Below the pieces are notes generated by a model. That model made no database searches. It saw only the letters and a program-made list of their open reading frames with translations, and was not told the origin of the DNA. This document shows positions 1 to 10,455 of a DNA stretch of 64,000 nucleotides, one piece after another. Numbering within the stretch: position 1 is the stretch's first letter; each line of letters starts with the position of its first letter. The position numbers and the translations under genes are program-made. The stretch comes from Litsea cubeba (Eukaryota > Streptophyta > Magnoliopsida > Laurales > Lauraceae). The stretch lies in contig CM022949.1 in the NCBI GenBank assembly GCA_012931725.1, positions 56,811,852 to 56,875,851 on the forward strand, given 5' to 3'.

Positions 1-168
1 ACCCTTATATTGGCTCTTGATACCCTTATAGCTTATTACCCATGCATGATGACCTGTTATGTACTTCATTTTCGATTTCCTTTGTTAACAGGTGCTACTA
101 AAAGGTATTTCCCTTGTTTCATGTGTGTAGGTACCCCTCTTCAATTGATACCTTTGCAATTTAATGGC

Positions 169-546
169 AAAGGGGGAGAAAGTTCTCAAGCTTAATGGCG
201 AAGGGGGAGAAAGAATTAAGGGGGAGAAAGTGTTCAAGCTAACTAAAGGTGGAGAGAATGCACATCTTGCCAAAAGGAGAGTGCATGGTCAAAGGGGAGA
301 AATGAAGAGAAGAAAGCTTGGGAGCTAAAGAAGTTGCTTGGCCAAAGAAAGGAAGATGAAATGAAAGCTTGAAGAATGATCAAGCTCCAAGCATCAAGAA
401 GAATGAAGAATGAAGCTAGAGCCCAAGCTAAACAAAGAGAGCATCCAAAGAAGATTTCAAGCCTAGTCCAGCCAAGGAGGAGCTGAAGACTTAGTGTGAA
501 GATTTAGTGTGAGAAAGGTTTGCCATCAAATTGCAAAGGGGGAGAT
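169..546 (+). promoter_or_regulatory. Multiple polypurine tract (PPT) region of the Sirevirus
   Basis: At least five variants of AAAGGGGGAGAAAG occur at about 169, 200, 217, 244 and 291, and the last, AAAGGGGGAGA at 535-545, stands one base before the LTR. In reverse transcription the RNase-resistant purine tract nearest the LTR primes plus-strand DNA. The upstream tracts are the extra PPT copies known from Sireviruses. The sequence between tracts is A/G-rich and has no convincing reading frame. Confidence 0.85.
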
Positions 547-920
547 TGTTAGGATTTTGTTTATTGCAATTTGATGGATGCATTAGCATTTTATTCATCT
601 CATGAATTTTCACACATGCATTGATTTAGAAAATCTTGAAATCTTGATTTACTCATGCATTGTTTTAAATTTTGTAAATCTCTTGTTACATGCATGTTTT
701 GGTTTTAAACTTGGATGCATTTAATTTGAAAAAGAATTTTCATTTATCAAGCAAGCCTATGGTTTTAAAACTTTCTAATCATTTTAGGCTTTTTATATTT
801 CATGATTTTAAACCTCTTAGAATGATTTAAAATCATGTTTCCATGCTTGATTTAATGGCCCAAAAGAATCCCCTCAAGAATCACTTTAAAGAATATGAAA
901 AATGGGAATTCTGGTCCCAG

Positions 921-1070
921 GGTCGACCTGCAGTGTACCAGGTCGACCTGCCCATGGACCAGGTCGACCTGGCACACTGCAGGTCGACCGGGCAGAGGGC
1001 CGTTGGCTCTCCAACGGTCATATTTGTGACCGTTTGTATTCGGTCGACCGGGGATGGTATGGGGTCGACC
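921..1070. promoter_or_regulatory. Palindrome cluster, six GGTCGACC boxes upstream of the TATA box
   Basis: GGTCGACC starts at 921, 941, 962, 982, 1042 and 1063, giving steps of 20, 21, 20, 60 and 21 bp. Bases 921-950 and 960-989 are inverted copies of each other (30-bp arms, one mismatch, 9-base loop), a potential 69-base hairpin. The cluster ends about 30 bp before the TATA box, the usual position of a promoter-proximal control region. Palindrome-rich LTRs are known from maize Sireviruses; this sequence is different. Confidence 0.8.
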
Positions 1071-1098
1071 GAAGACTCGCAGAACTCAACTTTTTGAG

Positions 1099-1106
1099 TA
1101 TAAAAA
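1099..1106 (+). promoter_or_regulatory. TATA box of the Sirevirus LTR
   Basis: TATAAAAA followed by AGGGG, directly downstream of the palindrome cluster. The inverted copy has TATAAATA at the same place (62738-62745, minus strand). Transcription would start about 25-30 bp downstream, making U3 about 580 bp and R-U5 about 1.2 kb. Confidence 0.7.
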
Positions 1107-1909
1107 GGGGTTCATTCCCATGAGAAAAGCGTTGAACATTTTAGACCTTCCAAGCCATCTTTGAGGAGTTTGGAGTCAAGGAAAAAGGGGATGAACTAAG
1201 AAAGACCAAGAGGGTCATTAGTAAAGCTAAAGCTTGGATCATTAAGTTAAATCATCAAGTAAGCTTTACTTTTGTTAATCATATGTTTGATGCTTTGACT
1301 AAATTATTGGTAAATGATTATTAGCATATAAACTATGATGTGTTAAATCCATTACCTTCATTCAATCTTTGTTTTAGATTGTGATGGATTTCTCACTTTG
1401 ATTCAAACCAAGTTTTGTGTTAAAACTTTATAAATCATGTTTTGTTAAAACCTTTGATTTGTTTTATAAACATGTTTCATTAACTTGTTTGAATCATCTT
1501 TGTTGTTTTCATTCATTTGAATCTTAAGTTAAACCTTTGTTTTTGAAAACAACATAGCATAGCACATGCATCACTTGATTAGGCTTAAACTTTCAACTTG
1601 TGATCTTTTGATTTTCACATCATTAACAAGTTTGTAGTTGTTCAAGTGATTTGCATATAACTTCAATCAAATCTTTGTGTGCCTTAACTTTCAAATGCCT
1701 CTAGCATACATTGATTAAGCCTTCTTTTTAAACTTGATTGAAGTTTTCCACACACACATATCATAAGCATTCATCTTTGCATTTCATTGTGTTGTGTGAG
1801 TTAGATTTTCATTTTCTTATCCGCCTACTTAGAGGCAATTTTTATTGAGCTTAAATTGTAATCTCTTAGAGTGTTTTGTGAAGACACTTTCTTTGAGAAA
1901 AATCTATTG

Positions 1910-2049
1910 TTGTAAGGTTATTGCTTAGCCAGTTGAAAAGCATATTGTATAGGTTGTTGTTAAGCCTTGAAAAACAACATTGTAAGGTTATTGCTTATCC
2001 TTGGAAAGCATAGTGTTGAGGTTATTGCTTAGCCTTTTGGAAAAGCATA
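1910..2049 (+). repeat. Short tandem repeats in Sirevirus U5
   Basis: Four imperfect copies of a 35-40-bp unit containing GGTTATTGCTTAGCC followed by an AAAAGCAT-like end. Four copies with different spacers are also found in the inverted LTR at about 61793-61920. Confidence 0.75.
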
Positions 2050-2302
2050 AATAGTGGAAATCCGGTGGGGTGTGAGGAACACAAGCCGGTAGTGGATGTA
2101 GGCATTGAGGCCGAACCACTATAAATCTTTGTGTAGTGGTGATTGCTTTTGTGGTGATTGTTTTGTTTAGCTTCCGCATTATGTATGTTAATCATCACAT
2201 GTGACTAGTTTGTTTTAAAGAAATTAAAATTGGTCATAATTAGTCATTAAGTGTAGCTCACCCTATTCACTCCCCTCTAGGGTTAGGATCCCAGAACTTT
2301 CA

Positions 2303-3149
2303 GACATCTTCTGAGAGAAGTGCCGAAGGTGGTCGGCTGGGTCGGACAATCCGTCGTAAGGGACGAACCGCGGGACAGAGAACTTCTTGGGCAAGAGAGT
2401 TCTTTCGATATCCCGCGTGAAGGGAGAGGCCCCCAGATCGGTGGGGCCGTAAATATCTTGCTGGTCCCGCATCTCCAAGTTATGCTGAAGAGCCAGCTTG
2501 ATACGCTTGTCAAGTCGCTCCTGCTCGTCATCCTTCTCTGGTGTCGGTGCTCTCGGCTTCCGCTTCGAATGGTCTCGGCCGTGATGGCTATGAGCTCGTC
2601 CGTCGCGGCCATGGTGACTTCGGCTGTTGCTCGAGCCTTCGTCGTGGGCCTGGCTGCGCTTCTGATCCAAAAAGGCTCTCAGATCCTCGCGAGAAGGCTG
2701 GGCTGCCTTGCTCTGGACGGCTCTCTTCTCGCCTTGGGGCTCAGAGGGCTGCCTTAACGAGGCAGTTTGCGCTGCTCTTAGTTGCTGCTGGAGCTGGCGG
2801 ATTAACTGCTCCTGTTTCTAAAGGATAGCGTTTTAAGCCGCGATATCTCCCCCATCATCAGGAGGTTGCGCACGGCGTGGCTCTTCCACTGCCACAGCCT
2901 TGTCTTTGCGAGGCCGCTCGTGTCGACGCTTGTCCCGTCGGGGAGGCGTGACTTCCTCGCCTGAGAGCGAGGCCTCAAGTCCCTCTTGGAAGGGAATCTC
3001 GACGAAGAGTTGCGAGCCTAGGCGGCCCTCGCCTGCAGACGCGCCATGCACCGTTCTGGACCGCCCTTGAGGGGGGCATCCGTCGACGAGCCCGATTGCT
3101 CAAGCATCGCTCTCAAGGACTCTCCGCCTTTCTTAGCTTTTGGAGGCAT
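2303..3149 (-). pseudogene. Gypsy gag, N-terminal part, decayed and truncated
   Basis: The likely start is the ATG at 3149 (MPPKAKKGGESL), 37 bp downstream of the PBS. The frame breaks near 3018 and continues in other frames as charged, low-complexity blocks (RRDKRRHERPRKDK at about 2900-2945; RSHHGRDGRAHSHHGRD at about 2570-2625). It then enters the capsid-like retrotransposon gag domain with PKKFSVPRFVPYDG and DPADHLRHFSQKM before ending at the Sirevirus junction. Gag would form the particle that packages the element RNA. With at least two frame breaks and no C-terminal half this copy cannot give a functional Gag. Family assignment rests on the F-x-P-x-x-YDG-x-x-DP-x-DHL pattern, which is standard for this domain. 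Confidence 0.75.
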
Positions 3150-3185
3150 GGTTTCTGGGAAGATTGAGAAGGTTGGGATAGTGCT

Positions 3186-3203
3186 TTCCCACAGACGGTG
3201 CCA
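3186..3203 (-). promoter_or_regulatory. Primer-binding site of the minus-strand gypsy element
   Basis: Minus-strand TGGCACCGTCTGTGGGAA, two bases after the LTR end. It differs by one base from the PBS at 63904-63921 (TGGCGCCGTCTGTGGGAA). I do not assign the tRNA with certainty. Confidence 0.8.
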
Positions 3204-3205
3204 AT

Positions 3206-4120
3206 TATAGGTGTAGGAAATTATGATCCACAAGATTTAGGGTGCCTTACAGGACTTATCCAAACGAAGGAGATGATCTGCTGCCTCTAAGCCTGAAAGG
3301 GAAGAGCAAACGGTCAGAGGACCCTGGCCTAGGCGGCGCAAGGCTCTCCGATGCCTAAGTCAGTAAGTGAGCTGAATCAAAGGAAGGAGAGGAAGAAGAG
3401 AGGCAGAGTAATGACTCTCAAGTATGGGTTGCGTACCTTGCATATGGAATGGAGTTCTATTTATAGAGAACTCTGGAGGATATTTTGGATGATATTTTGG
3501 AATGGGCTCTACGATATGATAGGATTTGATAGGGAAGTCTCTATCAGCCCACAAAGTCATAAATGCGGTCCACTTCAGCCCACATTACATTTAATGCCAG
3601 TCGGATCAGCCCACATTGCATTTAATGCATGTCATGTTGGGCCAGATCATGTTGGACGCCTTTGGCAGTTGAGGTCCCATCGGATCCACCCTCGGGCCTT
3701 GCCCTGATTTGGCTACAGCCGCTGGATGCCGCTCTGTCAGCGATCTGGCGAAGATTGTGGACGGCTGATGTCGCATCTGTCCCACTGGCTCGCGCCCCTA
3801 CTCTGCCACGTGACTGATGACGTGGTGGGCGTAGGGCGCGAGAGGAGATCCTTCTCTGCTTCGGCTTCCGTCCCGGCTCCTTCGGCCGGGATCCCCAGCT
3901 CCTTTGACCGAGATCAAGCTCTTTATACGAAGTGGGCCCCTGGTTGCCGAGCTCGGCGCTAGCAGCCAAAGCCTGTCTGGTTTCGGCTGAGGCTTCTGCC
4001 CCGGCAGCCGAGGCGAATCTGGGTGCCACATGGTTGGCACGTGGTCGGCACGTGGGAGTACTTAATCCCATCTTATAGCCGTGATTAGCATAATCCTGGA
4101 GCTTTGAAAATCTCCCCACA
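3206..4120 (-). repeat. 5' LTR of the minus-strand gypsy element, about 915 bp
   Basis: On the minus strand it starts TGTGGGGAGA (possibly two bases earlier, TGTGTGGGGA) and ends CCTATA, a mutated CA end next to the PBS. A TATA box, CTATAAATAG, is at 3457-3466 (minus). The GC-rich U3 contains a 12-bp perfect palindrome, GCCGAGCTCGGC, at 3946-3957. The interior is very different from the LTR at 63077-63901 although the ends agree. Confidence 0.75.
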
Positions 4121-4279
4121 CAGTAACCATACTAAAATCCTAGGTCGAGGGCAATTGATGTGAACCATACCTTATCCCTCAAATCTATTTTACATGTTCC
4201 ATGTTCCCCAGTTTTGTGCAAGTTCCATTCCTAAATCACATCACTGAAGTGTTACATTTTATCATTTTTATTGTGTCTT
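4121..4279. other. Short spacer without recognisable feature
   Basis: Between the outer end of the minus-strand gypsy LTR and the first recognisable copia codons. AT-rich; no gene, repeat or signal seen. It is likely old copia sequence or a flank too decayed to read. Confidence 0.4.
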
Positions 4280-4996
4280 TTAGGATCTGGAAACAGGGAG
4301 GACAATCAGTGGTGGCCATGAGCATGGTGACTTATATTTCCTTTAAGCCCCTCGGAGAAATTCAGTTGTGTTAGAATCTATTAGCACCGCTGGGGAGATT
4401 TTAAAGTGGCACCGTCGTCTTGGCCATGCTCCAGTTAGAAGTGTTTAGAGGGTTTTTTTTTTTCCTCTTTTGAATGTCAATAGTGATGTAGTAGAAATAC
4501 ATTGCGATACGTGTCGCTTTGCCAAAAGTTGTAGGAACTCTTACGCAGTTAGTAATAAAAATAAAAGCAAAGCTCCTTTTTCTTTGATCCATAGTGATGT
4601 GTGGTGTGCTCCTCTTATTTCTATTAATGGCTATCGATATTTCATTTCTTTTATTGATGATGCTACTAGGTGTATTTAGGGCATATCTGTTGAAATTTTG
4701 TGATGCAGTATTCTGCGTATTTGATACATTGCATAAAATGGTGCAACCAAATTCAATTCCAAAATTCAAGTTTTTCGGTTTGACAATGGGGGTGAATATG
4801 TCAAACTGCAGTCATATCTAACCCAAAATGGAATTGAGTCTCAATTCCTATTCTTATACTCTAGAACAAAATGGTGTAACAGAACATAAAAATAGAAATC
4901 CACCAGGGCGTTACTCTTAGAAATGAATGTTCCAAAACCTGATTGGGCTGATGGTGTTCTCACTGCTTGCTTCCTCATAAATCATGTGCCTTCACG

Positions 4997-5157
4997 CAAG
5001 GGCAGAACCAGAAAATTTTATTTAGAGGGCCCACTAAAGAAAATTTCTAGGAGGGGCCACATGTAAAAACGGTATATAATTTTGACTATATCAAAGGGGT
5101 TTTCTGAAATTTCTGGGGTCCATGGCCACCCCCAACCCCCCTTTAGTTCCACCCCTG
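4997..5157. mobile_element. hAT-type MITE, 161 bp
   Basis: Terminal inverted repeats begin CAAGGGCAGAACCA on the left and CAGGGGTGGAACTA on the reverse of the right end, close to the common plant hAT end CAGGGGCGGA. Both sides are flanked by the perfect 8-bp duplication CCTTCACG (4989-4996 and 5158-5165). No coding capacity. It sits inside the integrase region of the copia remnant and so is younger than that element. Confidence 0.85.
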
Positions 5158-5534
5158 CCTTCACGTGTGTTGGAAAGAAAATGTCAATTTCCCGATGATT
5201 TGTTCTTTCCTATCCCTACAGAAGTGCTTGGATGTATTTGCTTTATTCATATTCCAAAAAAATAAAGGGACAAGTTAGACCAAAGAGCAGTTAAGTTATC
5301 ATTTTGGGGTACTCTAGTACGCAAAAGGGTAATCGGTGTTATGTTCCACAAGGGGAGAAATATTTGTTCACATGAACTGTTACTTTCTTTGAAGATTTAC
5401 CCTATTACTCATCAAAGGGAAAAGAAATATTGGAACCAAATAGATAGGGGAGCTACCCATACTTGTTCAAAATGTTTCACCACCGCCATATCCTAGTTCT
5501 CCCAATCATAAAATATAGATGCTGAAGTAACATC

Positions 5535-5980
5535 CACAGTTGTCAATTCCATTCTGTTCCAGCCGGAATTGGAGCTGGGCAGAAAAGAAATGACCGACAG
5601 AACAGAATGACCCCCCTAAAAGTTTCTGGTCCCAATTCCGGCCAGTTACGGTCTATTCCGGTCGTTCCGATCCCATTTCTAGTTCCAATTCCAGACCAAT
5701 TCCGCCGTATTCCAGGCAAGGTTTCATACTTCCATTTATATGTAATAAAAACTAGAATATGGTCAATTGTAGAATGTAGTTTAATTTAAGTAATGTAAGT
5801 AAGCATTTTTAATATTATTTTAGCATTCAACTATTTTTTCAAGTTCAGGCATTTTTTTATATTTTTTCATTTTTCAATCTTGTCTTTTCCAAAATGGAAA
5901 ACCGAAATTGAACAAAATGCCAAAACGTTCCTCTACATGGTCAAACCGGAACGGCGATCGGAATAGAATTGACAACTAGG
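5535..5980. mobile_element. hAT-type MITE, 446 bp, ends around AGTTGTCAATTC
   Basis: The ends are inverted: CACAGTTGTCAATTC on the left, CCTAGTTGTCAATTC on the reverse of the right. They are flanked by an 8-bp duplication with one mismatch (GTAACATC 5527-5534, GTAATATC 5981-5988). The interior has a second layer of inverted GGAAT/ATTCC-type motifs and an AT-rich centre. No transposase. It lies within the same copia remnant, just before RT. Confidence 0.8.
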
Positions 5981-7795
5981 GTAATATCACCTTTGAAAGT
6001 TCACTCAAGGAAGAGAACCAGATTTGAGCTGCTACCTGCTACCTGCTCCCTGTACACTACCTTCTGAAGTCCCCAATCTAGAGACCGAAACAAGTAATGC
6101 AATCTCTAATCTATCAGGTACTCAAAACGCCTGACCAATCTGATTTAGATCTTCCTATTGCATTAAAAAAGATGCAGCAGATACCCATCCACCAGATATC
6201 CAATTCAAAATTGTGTCATATCATTTTCTTTCTCCTTCGTATAAAGCCTTTGTGTTCAGAACAGATACCACGATCTATTAACGATGCTTTGAGTAACCCA
6301 AAGTGCAAGGCAGCTATGCTTGACGAAATGACTGCTCTGGATGTGAATAGAACATGGGAAATTGTAGATCTTCCAAAAGGAAGACAGTAGGTTGTAAGTG
6401 ACTCTACACCATCAAATATAATCCAAATGGTACCGTCCATAGGTATAAGGCACGGCTGGTAGCAAAGGGATTTACACAATCTTATGGAGTAGATAAATTT
6501 AGAGGATTCTCCCCTGTTGGTAAGTTGAATTCTGAAAGGGTCCTTTTATCTATTGAAGCAAATTTTCAATGGCCTCTATATCAATTGGATGTAAAATATA
6601 TATATATATATATATTCTTGCATGGTAATTTACAAGAGGTGTACATGAAATTGCATTCTGGGTTTGTTCCCAACGGTCATGCAAATAAAGTGACGACTGA
6701 AAAAGGCACTTTATGGTTTAAAGCAATCTCTAAGGGCTTGGTTTGACAGATTTAGCCAAGCTATGAAAAGAATTGGATACAAAAGATGTCAGTAAGATCA
6801 TACTTTGTTTATTAAGAGGAGTGGTGGCAGTGTCACTATTTTAATTGTCTGTGTAGATGATACTGTGCTGACAAGCAATAGGGAACAGAAGTACAGGTTC
6901 TTAAGGAGCATTTGCACTTGGAGTTCAAAATTATAGAGCTTCAGAAATTAAAGTATTTTCTTCGCATAGAAGTGTCCAGGTCCAAGAAAGGTATTTTCAT
7001 TAGACAAAGAAAATACACTTTGGATATATTAAAAGAAACTGGAATGATGGGTGCTCCCAGTTGATACACCGATGGAGCACAACCATGAACCATGCTCCGA
7101 TATTGGAGAGCTTCTGGATGATCCAAGATTGCATCAGCAATTGGTTGGGAGATTGATCTCGCCCTGATATTGGGTTTGTTGTCGGTGTTACGGGCAAGTC
7201 ATGCATGCACCTTGCACCGACCATCTCAAAGCAGTCTGTCAAATATTAAGTACCTGAAAAAGGCTCCAGCTTCCAGGGGTATTCGAAACATAGAAATGTT
7301 GATATCGAGATTATTGAGATCTTTACTGGATCGGCAATATCTAAGACAGATAGGAGATCCACAACTAGGTATTGTGCGTTGGTTGGTGGAAATTTAGTCT
7401 TGTGGAAGAGAAAAAAACAAAGTGTAGTGGCTCTATCTAGTTCAGAAGCATAATATCATGCTATGGTATGCGAACATGTGAACTATTGTGGCTTAAAACA
7501 TTGATGCAAGGGTTGGGATTCGTTTGCAAGAAGCCAATGCTCCTTCATTGTGATAATAACTCTGCTCGCTATACTGCCACAAACCCTGTCTATCATGAGA
7601 GGACAAAGCATATCAAAGTCAATTGTCATTTCATTTAAGAAAAGGTGACACAACAAGAGGTAGCATTGATTCCCACAAACACTGCAGATCAATTAGAGGA
7701 CTTTTCTCACAAAAACAGTGAGAAGGAAGCAACTTACAAGTGCTTTTTCCAAGATTGGTCTCATAGATGTCTACTCACCAACTTGAGTGGGGGGG

Positions 7796-8050
7796 TGTGG
7801 AAACTAAGTATTCAGTTAGTAGAAGGGCTTATATAGATTTATTATCATTAGGATTGTTATGTAGTTTCAGAAATAAGCAGGGTTCCAAATGTAAATATTT
7901 TTAAAGTCTCTTATTAAACAAAAGGGTTTATTGCGTCCAGTCTTAATTAGAACAGCCGTATCTCTTTTGTTCCCCCCATCGCTTTCTTTTTCTTCTATTC
8001 CTTTTATTCCTCTTTTCTTTTACCTAATAATATTTAAATCAACAACTATC
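7796..8050 (+). repeat. Copia 3' LTR (5' boundary clear, 3' boundary approximate)
   Basis: It follows the RNase H tail and a G7 polypurine tract (AGTGGGGGGG) and starts TGTGGAAACTAAG. The right boundary is set by the first codons of the next copia remnant near 8052; the true LTR end is uncertain. No second LTR of this element is in the window. Confidence 0.6.
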
Positions 8051-8051
8051 T

Positions 8052-8502
8052 TCATGAGAATGTTGTTCTTCACATAATCCAATATCTACATGGAACTTCA
8101 CAATATGGGATTTTCTTTACGATGGATTCTTCTCTACTACTCGCTACATATGCTAATGTTAATGGGGCAAGATATCCTAGCACTCATCAACCGAGAACTG
8201 ATTAGTGTGTTCCTTGATTTCCTGGAAATATAAGAAATAAGATAGCATCTCTAAGTCATCTAAGAAGACGAATAGCGATCCATGTTTTCTAGATGCTTTG
8301 AAACCATCTAGCTTCGAAGTGTACTTAGAGAACTCAATGTTTCTATCCCAGCACCTACTCCTCTATAAAACAACAACAAAAGTCATAAAACTCACGGCAA
8401 ATCCAAAATTTCATTTAAAAAAGTCATATCTCATGATCACCATAATTTCTTGGTATCCAAAATTGATGTTTCTTGATGATATGCATCAATTTGAGGGTGA
8501 GT
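8052..8502 (+). pseudogene. Second Ty1/copia remnant, RNase H region
   Basis: In shifting frames I read IQYLHGTSQYGIFF, LLLATYANVNG, LRELNVSIPAPTPL and IKLTANPKFHL. These match the copia RNase H order (RYLKGT, AYSDADWAG, LLKEL, CDN, ANPVFHERTKHI) with strong decay. A 96-codon open stretch at 8298-8588 crosses out of this region into the following LTR and is not an independent gene. It is probably unrelated to the copia element ending at 7796. Confidence 0.6.
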
Positions 8503-8709
8503 GTGAAGAGAGTACCGATTTCAGTACACCTGAAGATCATGATACCTATACAAGACCCAGTCCCTCCAAAAAACTACTTGTAAATTAATTTCTTCCCAAT
8601 TTATCCATGTACATATCATTTCTTTAAACCCTTTGAAAGGGTTACTCATGTAATTGTATATTGTAAACATTAATATAAATACAGGGCACACATTCAATAT
8701 AACACAACA
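8503..8709 (+). repeat. Short copia LTR, about 207 bp
   Basis: It starts TGTGAAGAG right after a PPT-like TTTGAGGGTGAG, has a TATA-like AATATAAATA at about 8672, and ends near ATAACACAACA. Size and layout fit a short copia LTR. The exact 3' end is a guess because no partner LTR is present. Confidence 0.5.
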
Positions 8710-10345
8710 CTTTTCATGCCCACCCCAAGATCGCCATCCCTTCTTAGAAAACTAGACCATCTTTGTACATGTACTTTGTGTTAGTCCCATACGAGTTCAT
8801 CGCGACTGTAGCCATGCGATACTTTGCGATCCGATAGGATATAATCAAAGTGATTCTTCGCTAGCTTGTTTCGGTCAATGGTTTAAACTGCCTTGTATAG
8901 GATTTCTAAGAGTCTCTTTGTTTGATTTGATCACTGCAATCCTCATCTCTGTTTCAAAAGTATTCCTAGCCTGTGAATGGATCAACAACAATTCAGACAA
9001 TGGGATCTGCGAGATTGTAATCTCAACTTATCCGGCCACATCTCTGATAAGGTGATATCATATCTTAATCTGTTTCAAGCACCTGTGGAACTTCTCATCG
9101 TTCACCAATGCGATGGCAGTCTATAAACAAAGATTTGCAACAGCCCATCAGTTTGAACCAACATTTTTTTTTTTTTTTTTGAAAATGAGTTTGCACCAAC
9201 TTCAAATACTCAATTTGGTGTTTTAACCATATCGTTCAGACAGTTTAGATGTTCATAGGGCTGACTGTATAGTTTGCATTGTTCAAATCCAGCTACATCA
9301 GCCTGTACAGTTTGCTTTTTATGACACTGGCAAAAGCCCACAAGCTACCCAGTTATAAGACTTGCAAAGCCGTAAAAACAATCCTTTGTGTGGGATCTAA
9401 TCAAATATCTTGAATTTGTTAATTTCCAAAAATCTGCTACTAATAGAATTGATGTGCTAAAGCTTGTAAGATTTTCAATGCTGTTTACATATTACAGTAT
9501 GGGGAAGGAGAGATATGAATGTTGTTAAATAATGTTTCTCACACTTAAAACAAGTTGTCATCACCAAACCAATAATATTTCAATGGTAAATTCATCTCAA
9601 GTACCTCATTCATGCAGCAGATGATGACTTCTATAATTATCAGTGAGATCATCAAGTTCTTTGGATTACAAAGATCAAATTAGCTGCTTTCCATGTCCTC
9701 TTTCCTGCACGTCCTTGCAGAATGTGCTTGCCTCTTACTCCACCAGCTGTGGCACATTGAAGGCGTGGCCGTGCTTTTGAACAAGATAAAAAAAATTATC
9801 TTAAATGGCCTGAAACCAAACCAAAGTAGGTTTAACCAAGCATATGAAATGAAGAAAATAAATTAGCATATTTTTTTCATAAAAAGTTACATATGAAATG
9901 AAGTAAATAAATGCCAAGAACACAAGAAACACATTGGTTAGATACCAACCTAAAGGGGTGTAAGGTCCTCGCATTGTATTCATAAGGACTATACTAGTTT
10001 TGATCCTGCCTGAACCAATTCACCATTGGGAAAGTATTTAACATTTGTGAGAAAAATATGGTATAAGTAATAATAGATAAGCGTCTTTTAATAAATCACT
10101 TTTTTTTTTTTTTGTAAAACCAGATGCACTTTTCACTATCTGACCCTTCCATTCTATGTACTGAACAATTGGTTCATCCAACAAAACCACACATTTTCTG
10201 GGATGCAGGCTGTCTTTAAGCTTAGAAAGGCCTAGCCTATGGAGCCCACCTGGCCCAACCTTATGATTGCTTCACACACAATGGTTGAGATGGCCAGGGT
10301 GCTTTTGAGATTGGAAAGGCCTGGTCCGTGGAGCTGAACTGGCCC
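8710..10345. other. Uncharacterised AT-rich intergenic sequence
   Basis: No gene supported. A poly-T run lies near 9164-9180 and another near 10100. A 48-codon open stretch starts at 8978 without recognisable similarity and without splice context; I do not call it. Nothing else is recognised. Confidence 0.4.
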
Positions 10346-10455
10346 GCGCCTATGATCGATCTAAGCCCTTCACACTCATTAGTCATTACCCAATCAGCAC
10401 GCCCCTATGATCAATCTAAGCCCTTCACACTCATTAGTCATTATCCAATTAGCAC
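10346..10455 (+). repeat. Tandem duplication, 2 x 55 bp
   Basis: Units 10346-10400 and 10401-10455 differ at about four positions (first unit GCGCCTATGATCGATC, second GCCCCTATGATCAATC). It is a simple recent local duplication with no coding sense. Confidence 0.9.

Larger units (their letters stand above)
1..2302 (+). mobile_element. Sirevirus-type Ty1/copia element, 3' end (pol-LTR spacer plus 3' LTR)
   Basis: Only the 3' end is in the window; gag-pol lies to the left of base 1. Bases 1-546 are non-coding spacer ending in repeated polypurine tracts, followed by an LTR that starts TGTTAGG and ends CTTTCA. Repeated GGGGGAG tracts just before the 3' LTR are a known hallmark of Sireviruses (Ty1/copia). 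A second, diverged copy of the same LTR lies inverted at 61533-63074, which independently fixes the LTR 3' end. The element abuts gypsy gag at 2303, so it probably inserted into that gypsy element; the other TSD copy is outside the window. Confidence 0.85.
547..2302 (+). repeat. Sirevirus 3' LTR, 1,756 bp
   Basis: Begins TGTTAGG and ends CTTTCA. It holds a palindrome cluster (921-1070), a TATA box (1099-1106) and four copies of a GGTTATTGCTTAGCC repeat (1910-2049). The inverted copy at 61533-63074 matches through both landmarks but differs by many substitutions and indels between them, so the two copies come from different, not very recent insertions. Confidence 0.88.
2303..4120 (-). mobile_element. 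Ty3/gypsy element, 5' LTR, PBS and partial gag (Tat-like), truncated
   Basis: Read on the minus strand: LTR from 4120 to 3206, primer-binding site 3203-3186, then a decayed gag from 3149 to 2303 where the Sirevirus LTR begins. The order LTR-PBS-gag and the gag motif around the YDGLSDPADHL segment identify Ty3/gypsy, most like the Tat/Ogre branch. A second member with the same LTR ends and nearly the same PBS lies on the plus strand at 63077-64000. The rest of this copy is presumably beyond the Sirevirus, left of base 1. Confidence 0.8.
4280..7795 (+). pseudogene. Ty1/copia pol remnant (GAG-pre-integrase, integrase, RT, RNase H)
   Basis: Domains appear in normal copia order but in shifting frames. 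GAG-pre-integrase is at about 4280-4440 (WHRRLGHAP). The integrase region runs from about 4470 (CDTCRFAKS, LIHSDVW, FIDDATR; later RFDNGGEY). RT runs from about 6270 (AMLDEMTALDVNRTWEIVDLP, then YKARLVAKGFTQ, LDVK and FLHGNLQEVYMKL, and VCVDDTVLTSN). RNase H is at about 7410-7640 (VALSSSEA, LLHCDNNSA, NPVYHERTKHI). The 5' LTR, gag and protease are missing. Stops and frameshifts are frequent, and two MITEs (4997-5157, 5535-5980) interrupt it. A TA run at 6593-6614 replaces the usual NA of the LDVKNAFLHG motif without closing the frame. A G-run PPT and LTR follow at 7790. Confidence 0.85.

Noticed and set aside
2320..2757. 145-codon plus-strand open frame
   Set aside because: It is the antisense shadow of the minus-strand gypsy gag.
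3622..4119. 165-codon minus-strand open frame
   Set aside because: It falls wholly within the gypsy LTR U3 and has no recognisable domain.
8978..9124. 48-codon open frame starting MDQQQFRQWD
   Set aside because: No recognisable similarity, no splice context, length expected by chance.
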